Origin: CAYUPY01 sp964446595
GTDB taxonomy: Bacteria; Patescibacteriota; Dojkabacteria; J137; JAEUSD01
Direction of reading: 5' to 3'
Length of the DNA stretch: 53,738 nt
Assembly: GCA_964446595.1 (NCBI GenBank)
Contig: CAYUPY010000004.1
Span: 1-53,738, forward strand
The position numbers and the translations under genes were made by a program. Shown here one piece after another: positions 25,275-32,358 of the stretch; the stretch's first letter is position 1, and every line of letters begins with the position of its first letter. The notes beneath the pieces are model-generated. The model made no database searches. It saw nothing but the letters and a program-made list of their open reading frames with translations, and was not told the DNA's origin.

Positions 25275-25907
25275 ATGCAAATGACAGGTAGAGTTACAAA
25301 AACTTTCAGCGTATTCATTATAGGTGCTGTGTTGTTTACCTTCTTCTTTTTGCCAGGAAAGGTAGAAGCTCAATATTATGATAGAGTATGTTGTGACCAA
25401 CCCATAGTAAATCCTCGTTGTGTATCTCTACAACTTTCTGGGCAGGTAAGTGATAACTGTGAAGAGCTATATTGTACTGTTGATCAGTATAATTGTGGGG
25501 CTAATGGACGCATCCCTGATGCCTTAGTAACTGGAGGTCCTTGTTCCATAGTGGAAGAGGATCTTACAAATTTAATTAATGTTAACTTCTTTGGGATTGA
25601 GTTGCGCTTTGATAGCGATAGAGCGATTCAACAGATTTTGTTAGTGGCATTTACCGGGTTTCTAGGAATTGCCGCACTAGTAGCAGTATTTGTAGGAATT
25701 ATTGCAGCTATCCAAAGAGCCACAGCTGACTCCGAAGATAAGATTGCTACTTCAACTAAGAGTATTCAGAATGCAGTAATCGGTTTTGTGATTATTATTT
25801 TGAGTTTAGTTATTGCCCAGGTCGTGGCTTCTGTAATAGGAGTTGGTTCAATTTTTAACATAGCAGCAGATAATATTTTACCTGAGCAGTCAGCAGAATG
25901 TCCTTAA
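25275..25907 (+). CDS. Cys-rich VirB2-like pilin protein
   Basis: The 210-residue product has a signal peptide (ending VEAQYY) and a Cys-rich segment (about 35-90), then two membrane helices joined by RATADSEDKIATSTKSIQNA, matching the pilin turn of the preceding gene. It starts 2 nt after the previous stop and overlaps the next gene by 10 nt. The Cys-rich addition distinguishes it from the minimal pilin. Confidence 0.7.
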   Translation: MQMTGRVTKTFSVFIIGAVLFTFFFLPGKVEAQYYDRVCCDQPIVNPRCVSLQLSGQVSDNCEELYCTVDQYNCGANGRIPDALVTGGPCSIVEEDLTNLINVNFFGIELRFDSDRAIQQILLVAFTGFLGIAALVAVFVGIIAAIQRATADSEDKIATSTKSIQNAVIGFVIIILSLVIAQVVASVIGVGSIFNIAADNILPEQSAECP

Positions 25908-26626
25908 ATAGTGTTTCACTGAACAAATACATTAAGTCTGTAGTAGCCGCCATAGTCTTAATGGTCGTGGCTGCTGGCTATATGGGATTAGGACAGCAAG
26001 TACAGGCTCAGTCAATCACGCTGAATCCCGGGACCAATTGCGATAATGCTTCCGATAGTGCAGAGTGCAGGGAGATAGATGGATTAGGGGAAATTGAAAT
26101 TCCTATTTTTGTCTCGTTTGAATATATTCAAAATTTCAGTCCTTTTTCGTATATAGCTTTGGTATTAAATATTTTATTTGTAGCGGTTACTATACTATGG
26201 GTTGCCCTGGTTATTAAGGCAGGTGTCGATTATATCCGTAGTCAAGGCGATGAAGGGGCAATAACTGGGGCAAATAAGCAGATAGGTTCGGTATTTGCCT
26301 CTATTTCAATACTATTCGTTAGCTTCCTGTTAATTATTTTAGTGGGATATTTCTTAAACTTGGGTAACTTCTTTAATTGGCCCAGAGTGCTGAGTATTTG
26401 TGACGATGGAACTTTTTATATAACTAAGGCTTTGGAGCTGGAAGCAGACAATACTGGTGATGAACCTTTAAGTGATGAGTTCATAGGGCAAAGATGTTTT
26501 GGTGGCAATGGAAGCAGTACCCCGCCGCCAACTCGTCCGCGCACTCAAGCTGAGTGTCAGATTCAATGTAATAACGATCCTTTTTATGATGACTGTCTGA
26601 GTAGTTGTACTGGTTTAACGCGTTAA
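25898..26626 (+). CDS. VirB2-like pilin protein with C-terminal Cys-rich tail
   Basis: In the 242-residue product, the signal peptide (ending VQAQS) is followed by a short loop with CDNASDSAEC, an acidic/aromatic stretch, two helices separated by YIRSQGDEGAITGANKQIG, and a C-terminal segment of about 70 residues with six or more cysteines (CQIQC, CLSSC). The helix-turn-helix core is a paralogue of its neighbours. A promoter-like site follows before the next gene. Confidence 0.7.
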   Translation: MSLNSVSLNKYIKSVVAAIVLMVVAAGYMGLGQQVQAQSITLNPGTNCDNASDSAECREIDGLGEIEIPIFVSFEYIQNFSPFSYIALVLNILFVAVTILWVALVIKAGVDYIRSQGDEGAITGANKQIGSVFASISILFVSFLLIILVGYFLNLGNFFNWPRVLSICDDGTFYITKALELEADNTGDEPLSDEFIGQRCFGGNGSSTPPPTRPRTQAECQIQCNNDPFYDDCLSSCTGLTR

Positions 26627-26650
26627 TTACTTGCCCTTTACACTAATATC

Positions 26651-26684
26651 TTGTAAACTTAATAAACTACTTTAGTATAAACAT
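26651..26684 (+). promoter_or_regulatory. Internal promoter before the fourth pilin-like gene, leaderless geometry
   Basis: TTGTAA (26651-26656), a 16-nt spacer and TAGTAT (26673-26678) end 6 nt before the ATG at 26685. Confidence 0.45.
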
Positions 26685-27209
26685 ATGAAGCATCTACGAA
26701 AAATTTTTTTGACCGTTGTTTTAACAATAACAACATTTGGTTTTTTCATAGTACCTCAGCCAGTTGAGGCTCAACTAAGTGTTTGCGATTTTGCTGGACC
26801 AATTTGTGAAGCCATAGGGATTGAGGAGTCACAAAGCTCAGAGCAAAACCAGGCTAGCGTAATTAACTTTTTGCGTTCTCGTGTCAGCCTAATTTTAGGA
26901 GTGCTATTTGTTGGTATTGTAATCCTCGCAGTTTTCATCATTATTTCTGCTGGTGTTAAATACATTCAAAGTCAGGGAGAAGAAGGTAAAATTGAAGAGG
27001 CTAATAAAGCAATTAAAAATGTGTTTATTGGTCTTGCAATACTAATAGTAGGTGTCGTTGGTGTGTTTATTGTGCTAATTTTCCTAGACGCCTTTAACCT
27101 AACTGGGTTAGGGAATTCTGCAGAACAAGCTTGTATTGAAGAATGTGAAACAACAGGAGGTTCATCTTCTACCGTTTTCCAATGTATAGAAGCCTGCGGT
27201 AATTTATAA
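26685..27209 (+). CDS. VirB2-like pilin protein
   Basis: The 174-residue product has a signal peptide (ending PVEAQL), a short Cys-containing loop, two helices separated by YIQSQGEEGKIEEANKAIKN (the conserved pilin turn) and a Cys-rich end (CIEECETT, CIEACG). The stop codon lies inside the Shine-Dalgarno of the next gene. It has its own likely promoter. Confidence 0.75.
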   Translation: MKHLRKIFLTVVLTITTFGFFIVPQPVEAQLSVCDFAGPICEAIGIEESQSSEQNQASVINFLRSRVSLILGVLFVGIVILAVFIIISAGVKYIQSQGEEGKIEEANKAIKNVFIGLAILIVGVVGVFIVLIFLDAFNLTGLGNSAEQACIEECETTGGSSSTVFQCIEACGNL

Positions 27210-27283
27210 GGAGGTAACCTTGAAGTTAGTAGTTACAACTACAATTTTTTCATTAACACTATTCGGGCTGCTAACGCAGCCCG
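27208..27283 (+). promoter_or_regulatory. Strong SD with TTG start, then an attenuator-like hairpin
   Basis: AAGGAGGT (27208-27215) is a near-perfect SD 4 nt before the TTG at 27220, and overlaps the previous stop (27207-27209). Inside the new gene CGGGCTGC/GCAGCCCG (27264-27283, 4-nt loop) is followed by TTTTT (27284-27288), the form of an intrinsic terminator. Confidence 0.6.
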
Positions 27284-27777
27284 TTTTTGCACAGGGTTTT
27301 GGTTCTGACGTTAGCAACTATGACTGTGCAAGATTTAATGGTGATAGTGGAGTTCTAACCGAAAAGCCAGACGGATCAATAGTTTGTGTTTACGGTGACC
27401 TGACATCAGGCGATGTAGTAGAGCGTCCAGCTATCCTTAAACCTCCACGTTTGCAGATTTTGCAAATCTGGTTTGTACGCTTAATTTACGTAATTTGGGG
27501 AGTATCGGGTGTTGTGTTTACTTTCATTCTAATTTCAATTGGGTTGCAGTATATTTTATCTTTTGGGAATATTGATGCTGTGGGGCAAGTAATTAAGAGG
27601 TTTCAGAAGTTTGTAGTTGGGCTAGCATTAGTTTTTTTGTCTTACCCCTTACTGGCGACTTTTTTCAATCTACTACCTCTAAGAGATGACACCTGCTATA
27701 GCGATATAAATATGCCCGGTTTTCAGTTCTTTTTCCCTAGTGCCTGCATAGTCGAAGAACAACCTACAACCCCATAG
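27220..27777 (+). CDS. VirB2-like membrane protein with TTG start
   Basis: The 185-residue product has a signal peptide (ending VFAQ), a short Cys-bearing loop (DCARFN, IVCVYGD), and two helices separated by SFGNIDAVGQVIKRFQKF, then a tail with Cys pairs. The longer soluble loop and the absence of the Gly/Ser-rich turn make it a diverged paralogue of the preceding pilins. The start is set by a strong SD. A hairpin plus T5 lies in the signal-peptide codons. Confidence 0.65.
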   Translation: MKLVVTTTIFSLTLFGLLTQPVFAQGFGSDVSNYDCARFNGDSGVLTEKPDGSIVCVYGDLTSGDVVERPAILKPPRLQILQIWFVRLIYVIWGVSGVVFTFILISIGLQYILSFGNIDAVGQVIKRFQKFVVGLALVFLSYPLLATFFNLLPLRDDTCYSDINMPGFQFFFPSACIVEEQPTTP

Positions 27778-27824
27778 TTACTAGTATCGCTCTTATTCCT
27801 ACTTACTTCTTGTGCATTCTCTGG

Positions 27825-27838
27825 TAAGATAGTGTGAT
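27825..27838 (+). promoter_or_regulatory. -10 box with leaderless geometry
   Basis: TAAGAT (27825-27830) ends 8 nt before the ATG at 27839. Confidence 0.4.
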
Positions 27839-29593
27839 ATGTCTGCAACTGTCCGCTATCAAAAATATCTATTGCAAACAGCTTCAGGTAAGGAGATCCT
27901 GAATACAGATTTTCAGGAAACTACATTGTCTTTACCAAAAGAGCATTTGGTACAGGCTATTCGTGATCTAGCCCATTTTTCAGGGACGGCTGAGAAGGAG
28001 TACGACTACAAGAGTCTGGTAGAAATAGCCACTAGTCAAGACGTTATAAAAATTGAGCGTGATTATAAGAGACAGATTTCCAATCTAACCTCAAAAAAAC
28101 AGACAGATCCTAACTTCTTTTGGCTTCCTGATGATATTGCAGAACATACTGTCGATGATCGTAACCCATTCGTACTGTTTCCTTTACCGGCCGCGCAGTT
28201 AAAAGATTCGATTGCCAAAACATTACCAAAAATAAAGGATGACGCAACCTCTGGGGGAAGCTCTGATCAGTACACTTCGGTAGCACAAATAGAACAAAGA
28301 TTAGAGGAAATTGGAGCGGGAAACCTAACCGAACTGGCCAATACGGAAAACGAAATCAACCAAATAGAGAGTCGATTGGCTAAGCAACGAGAGGTAGATG
28401 AAGCACAGTTATCAGTTTCTGATTTGGAAAACAAAATGGAGGAGGTGAAAAGGACCTTAGTAGATGTAGAGGATTTGGTGAAGGCCCAGGCTCAAGTACA
28501 AGAAAGATTGAAAAAATATTCACCAATGTTAGGTGATGGGGTGCTAGATCAAGCTAAAAAATTGAAGAGTGAAATTGAGCAGGTTAGACAGCAAAAGTTA
28601 CAGTATGAGGCTGAGTTGATGGAGGAAATTGCAGTTCCTGATGAAGATAGAGAGAAGCGTACTGGTAAACCTAAATTCGCTAAAGTGCTACTAGTGTTAC
28701 CTTTGGTGTTGATTGCATTAAGTGTTGTCGGTTACTTTTTGACAGAGAATTTGTTTATTTTGGCGCTTGGTTTTACCGGTGGGATAGTTGAATCACTGTT
28801 GTTTTTAGCTATAAATTCTGTTGAGCCTGAAATAGATGTAGATGCTGATTTAATAAAGCCCCGTGCCGAACAAAGATTAAAGAAGAATTTACAACTCGAT
28901 GAAGATCGAATGCAAAAAGTCCAACAATTTTTTCTGCAAAAGGCTTGGGCAGTTGTATTAAGGCAGGAAGTGGCCGAATTACAAGCAGTAATTCATGATC
29001 GACTCGCAGGTCAGGATGTGCAAAAAATCCAGACTGCTAAAAGTGAAATTGAGGCTGAGCTTGGAAAGGTCCAAATGTTGATTAAAGGACATGAAAGAAA
29101 TGATATTCCTCCCGAGGAATACTTAAAATTACGCCGCCGCTTAGATATGTTGAAAGTAGAAAAGAGCAAACTGGAGAACGAAATGGCTAAATTGGATAAT
29201 CAGGCCGAGATTACTGAGCTGCGCCAAAAATTGGTGGACTTAAAAGAAAGAGAAGAGCTGGCGCAGCGCTACACTTTACCTGCAGATCTTAAATATCAGT
29301 TTATTGCCAAATTAACGGATAGCTATTTAGGAGCCACAATCGATAAGGGGCAGTTGTGGCTATTTAGCAAGCAAGAAGGGAAGTGGATTACTGCAGAATT
29401 AGATCGAGAAGACTTGTTCTCTATCTATGTGTATGTAAATTTATTGTATTGGGAGAGTGAAAAGTCTTTACCAATGGTACTTGCAGATATCCTCACCAAA
29501 GTGCCTCCTAGAGCAAAACCGGTAATTGATGCTAAGATAAAGAGTCTAGCAGAAGTGGGTCAAATCATATCGATTGATCCGACTGAAGAATAA
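27839..29593 (+). CDS. Long coiled-coil membrane protein, possibly a degenerate SMC/YhaN-like ATPase
   Basis: The 584-residue protein has two long coiled coils (about 165-270 and 350-475), rich in Gln, Lys, Glu and Leu heptads. They flank a hydrophobic pair of helices at about 285-325 (VLLVLPLVLIALSVVGYFL...). That is the architecture of YhaN-type SMC-like proteins, in which the coiled coil is interrupted by membrane helices. No Walker A is visible at the N-terminus, and the C-terminal segment (LFSIYVYVNLLYWE...) only faintly recalls an ABC tail. It probably spans the membrane and reaches into the cytoplasm as a scaffold. The gene lies between the pilins and the SpoIID-type enzyme. Confidence 0.45.
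   Translation: MSATVRYQKYLLQTASGKEILNTDFQETTLSLPKEHLVQAIRDLAHFSGTAEKEYDYKSLVEIATSQDVIKIERDYKRQISNLTSKKQTDPNFFWLPDDIAEHTVDDRNPFVLFPLPAAQLKDSIAKTLPKIKDDATSGGSSDQYTSVAQIEQRLEEIGAGNLTELANTENEINQIESRLAKQREVDEAQLSVSDLENKMEEVKRTLVDVEDLVKAQAQVQERLKKYSPMLGDGVLDQAKKLKSEIEQVRQQKLQYEAELMEEIAVPDEDREKRTGKPKFAKVLLVLPLVLIALSVVGYFLTENLFILALGFTGGIVESLLFLAINSVEPEIDVDADLIKPRAEQRLKKNLQLDEDRMQKVQQFFLQKAWAVVLRQEVAELQAVIHDRLAGQDVQKIQTAKSEIEAELGKVQMLIKGHERNDIPPEEYLKLRRRLDMLKVEKSKLENEMAKLDNQAEITELRQKLVDLKEREELAQRYTLPADLKYQFIAKLTDSYLGATIDKGQLWLFSKQEGKWITAELDREDLFSIYVYVNLLYWESEKSLPMVLADILTKVPPRAKPVIDAKIKSLAEVGQIISIDPTEE
29218..29267. repeat. Weak intragenic inverted repeat (9-bp arms, 32-nt loop)
   Basis: GCTGCGCCA (29218-29226) pairs with TGGCGCAGC (29259-29267), in the coiled-coil gene. 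It is at the edge of what chance could produce. Confidence 0.4.
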
Positions 29594-29622
29594 TAACTAG
29601 ACTTGCCTTTTAACTAAATTGC

Positions 29623-31404
29623 ATGCGTTCAAAACTTAATCTGCTCAAAAAACACGCACTGATTTTTTTCGCCTTTCTGGTTCTCGCAACTGCTGTGGTG
29701 CCACTGCAAGCCGTCTCTGCTTCCCCAGCTGATGAAATTAGAGAGAGAATCAAACAAGAAGAAGAAAAGTTAGCTAAAACTCAAAAAGAATTAAGCGATG
29801 CAGAGAAAAAGTTAGCTGGCTTAGAAGGTGAATTAAATTCCGTACAAGGGGAACTTCCTAGATTAGAACTTGAGATTGAAAAGCTAGAAACCCAAATTGC
29901 TTATAATAAGCTACAGATGCAAATCCTGGCTGAGAGTGAGCAGGTAACAAAATTGGTAAAGCAGGATCAAGAGACTGTGAGAAAGCAATTGCTACAATCT
30001 GCTTACTCCAATTGGAAGTTGCAAGCAGATGTGAATAGATTTATGCCGGTGGCCGAGGGTGTAAATAGCTTAAAAGAAGTCCATTATCAAACTAGATTAA
30101 TCTCAGGACAGAACAATACAATTAGTGAGCTACAGGCCAATATTGAGGAATTGGTGGCAGATATTGAGGATTTCCGCGAAAATACGGTCGGTTTGGAAAA
30201 GCGAAACAAGGAGTTAAAGGAGAAGAAGAAAGAAGTCCTTGCCCAAATTGCGGCTATAAGGGGATCGGTTGATTCTGCTGTAGGTGTGGTAGCAGGTCTG
30301 CAGAGTAATAGGCAAAGTATTGAACAAGAAATTAGTCAGTTAAATGCAAGACAGAAGGCAATTGAGGAAGAAGAGGCTCGAAAAACGGAAGAATCTAATC
30401 AAAGTAATCAGCAAGTAGAGATAGCAAGTGGTGAGTTTTATTTTGAGTCATACGGCAGAGATCTTTATCAAGGGCATGGAGTAGGTATGTCTCAGTATGG
30501 GGCGAAAGGTATGGCTGCGGCGGGCAAGCAGGCAGAGGAAATTGTTACTTTCTACTTCAAAAACACGACAATTGGGACTACCAATAGTAGTGTTAATGTT
30601 CAGGGCTACGGCTCGATGTCCGCAGACGACTACGTAGCTGGTCTAGGAGAAGTGCCAGACAAAGCCTGTGGAACAACAGCTCAAGCGGCCGAGAATCCAG
30701 CAAAATATGTTCCCGATAACCCCAATACGATTTGGGATTGTTGGCCTGAGGAGGCGATTAAGGCTCAAGTAATTGCAGCGAGAACTTACGCTGTGGACTA
30801 CAATCGCCGTTATGGCAGAGCAATTTGTACCACTGCTGCTTGTCAGGTATATGCAGGTGGAAATGGTAAGCGTTGGGCCGCACAGGAAACTGCTGGAAAG
30901 GTAATCCTCTATAATGGACAAGTTATAGAAGCTCTTTATTCTTCAGATAATAATCAGGGATTTGGTACAGCCAACAACGATACTAGGTGGTCTAACTTTA
31001 GTGGTGATGGAACCGCCGTGCCTTATTTAAGGCATGTTAATGACACGGCTTATTCCCAAGGTCCCTACACGAATTTCCGCGCTGTAACTGATGGGTTTAA
31101 AATGGGGGATGTAAAAAAGATGTTACATTATAGAGACCCAAGCTCTAGTCTTAACGGGAACGGCGCATATACCTTCTTTAATGGAATTCTGAGTGAGGTT
31201 GGGAACATTGCCAATCTGGAGTTTGCCCGTGATCCATCCCAAAGAGTGAAAAAAGTGGTGGTAGTAGGTGAAAATGGTGCGAGAAGAACAATAGCAGGAT
31301 GGCTATTTAAATCTGCATGGAATGATTGGGTTTATGGAACCAAGGCTGCCAACCAGAGAGACTACATCTACAGTCAGACCTTCTTTATGCGTCAGAAAAA
31401 TTAG
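29623..31404 (+). CDS. SpoIID/LytB-type cell-wall protein with N-terminal coiled coil
   Basis: The 593-residue protein has a signal peptide (1-33, ending VSASPADE), a long PcsB-like coiled coil (about 35-260), and then a SpoIID-type domain. The motif QGHGVGMSQYGAKGMA appears first (about 284-299), followed later by a Tyr/Glu region and WPEEAIKAQVIAARTYAVDY (about 374-393), then QVYAG. SpoIID-family enzymes cleave denuded glycan strands. The order of motifs is inverted relative to SpoIID itself, as in actinobacterial LytB-type versions. Coiled-coil hydrolases of this kind open the wall for envelope machines or division. Confidence 0.8.
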   Translation: MRSKLNLLKKHALIFFAFLVLATAVVPLQAVSASPADEIRERIKQEEEKLAKTQKELSDAEKKLAGLEGELNSVQGELPRLELEIEKLETQIAYNKLQMQILAESEQVTKLVKQDQETVRKQLLQSAYSNWKLQADVNRFMPVAEGVNSLKEVHYQTRLISGQNNTISELQANIEELVADIEDFRENTVGLEKRNKELKEKKKEVLAQIAAIRGSVDSAVGVVAGLQSNRQSIEQEISQLNARQKAIEEEEARKTEESNQSNQQVEIASGEFYFESYGRDLYQGHGVGMSQYGAKGMAAAGKQAEEIVTFYFKNTTIGTTNSSVNVQGYGSMSADDYVAGLGEVPDKACGTTAQAAENPAKYVPDNPNTIWDCWPEEAIKAQVIAARTYAVDYNRRYGRAICTTAACQVYAGGNGKRWAAQETAGKVILYNGQVIEALYSSDNNQGFGTANNDTRWSNFSGDGTAVPYLRHVNDTAYSQGPYTNFRAVTDGFKMGDVKKMLHYRDPSSSLNGNGAYTFFNGILSEVGNIANLEFARDPSQRVKKVVVVGENGARRTIAGWLFKSAWNDWVYGTKAANQRDYIYSQTFFMRQKN

Positions 31405-31412
31405 CACTTTTA

Positions 31413-31421
31413 TGTTATAAT
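31413..31421 (+). promoter_or_regulatory. Extended -10 promoter of the PH-domain gene
   Basis: TGT-TATAAT (31413-31421) is a perfect extended -10 box. Here the expected start lies about 24 nt before the ATG at 31452, so this gene has a short leader without an SD. Confidence 0.55.
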
Positions 31422-31451
31422 TCGATATATAAGCGCATCTATAGTCACTAC

Positions 31452-32105
31452 ATGGCAGAAGTAAAAAATTCCCCGGTTCTTTCTCGCCAGGAATGGGAAA
31501 AATTGAAGCAGCAAGAAGCAATTGACGATATTATTGAAAAGGAAGAAGGTTCTGATTGGCGAGGTTTAGTGTTCAAGCCTCACAATGTTTACTTTAGTAC
31601 TCAAAACAGAGGCGAGCAGGTATATATTCTGTTAAGGAAGCATTTTATTACTAATTTTGGCTGGATTAGCAGTACTGCAATATATAGTACGTTCCCTTTA
31701 ATTTTGGGGTTGGTTTTAACGCTTTTTAGAGTGGATCTTTTTGGGTTATTTGGGTTTAGGTTGGTATTTATATTATTAGCTGTATATTACTCAGTATTGT
31801 TGACAGGAGCGATTAGAAACTTTGTTAATTGGTACTTTAATCTATACATTGTCACAAACGAGCGAGTAATGGACTACAGGTTTAGAGCTTTCATTTCTAA
31901 ATCTGTAGCGGAATCGCCCTTAGAAGCATTACAAGATGTGAGAGAAATTAGCGTAGGATTCTTACCTAGTTTATTAAATTACGGGGATGTATCAATGTAC
32001 AGTGCAGCTGATAAGACTGTTATTACGTTCAACGATGTTCCGAATCCTTCTTTAGTGAGGGATAAGATTTCAGATTTAGCTAAGATTGCCAAGAACAATA
32101 ATTAA
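31452..32105 (+). CDS. Bacterial PH-domain membrane protein
   Basis: The start at 31452 (MAEVKNSPV) gives 217 residues. It is preferred over an in-frame ATG at 31326, which would lie inside the preceding gene and before the promoter. Two membrane helices (about 70-90 and 95-120) are followed by a YdbT/bPH_2-like domain: YIVTNERVMDYRFRAFISKSV...SPLEALQDVREI...LLNYGDVSM, ending in a helix. Such domains scaffold membrane complexes on the cytoplasmic face. It is part of the co-oriented cluster, followed by a two-helix protein with only 1 nt between. Confidence 0.75.
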   Translation: MAEVKNSPVLSRQEWEKLKQQEAIDDIIEKEEGSDWRGLVFKPHNVYFSTQNRGEQVYILLRKHFITNFGWISSTAIYSTFPLILGLVLTLFRVDLFGLFGFRLVFILLAVYYSVLLTGAIRNFVNWYFNLYIVTNERVMDYRFRAFISKSVAESPLEALQDVREISVGFLPSLLNYGDVSMYSAADKTVITFNDVPNPSLVRDKISDLAKIAKNNN

Positions 32106-32106
32106 T

Positions 32107-32343
32107 ATGATAGCTAACTTACCAGAATTTGGAGCACTGATCGGTGAAGAAATGTTTCTTTTCATAAAGGTGGTGGCTGCCATTTTAGCCATGGTGCATT
32201 TGTTGATAGGTCTGGTACTATTCCAACAAATAGCTGCTGTTAATAGGATGATACATGCACCACACGGTAGGATTGTTACAGCTGTCGGACTCGTGCACAT
32301 TTTGTTATTAACCGCTATACTGTTATTGATAGTTTTTTATTAA
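32107..32343 (+). CDS. Small two-helix membrane protein
   Basis: The 78-residue product starts at 32107, just after the previous stop. An in-frame ATG at 32086 would overlap the PH-domain gene and adds only a few polar residues. It has hydrophobic helices at about 17-40 and 55-78 joined by a His/Asn-rich turn (NRMIHAPHGRIV). The function is unknown; it is a small membrane component of the cluster. Confidence 0.65.
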   Translation: MIANLPEFGALIGEEMFLFIKVVAAILAMVHLLIGLVLFQQIAAVNRMIHAPHGRIVTAVGLVHILLLTAILLLIVFY

Positions 32344-32358
32344 ACTGTTCTGCCTTTT

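Noticed and set aside
31326..31451. Longer start for the PH-domain protein
   Set aside because: It lies inside the SpoIID-type gene and before the extended -10 box at 31413; the 31452 start fits the domain.
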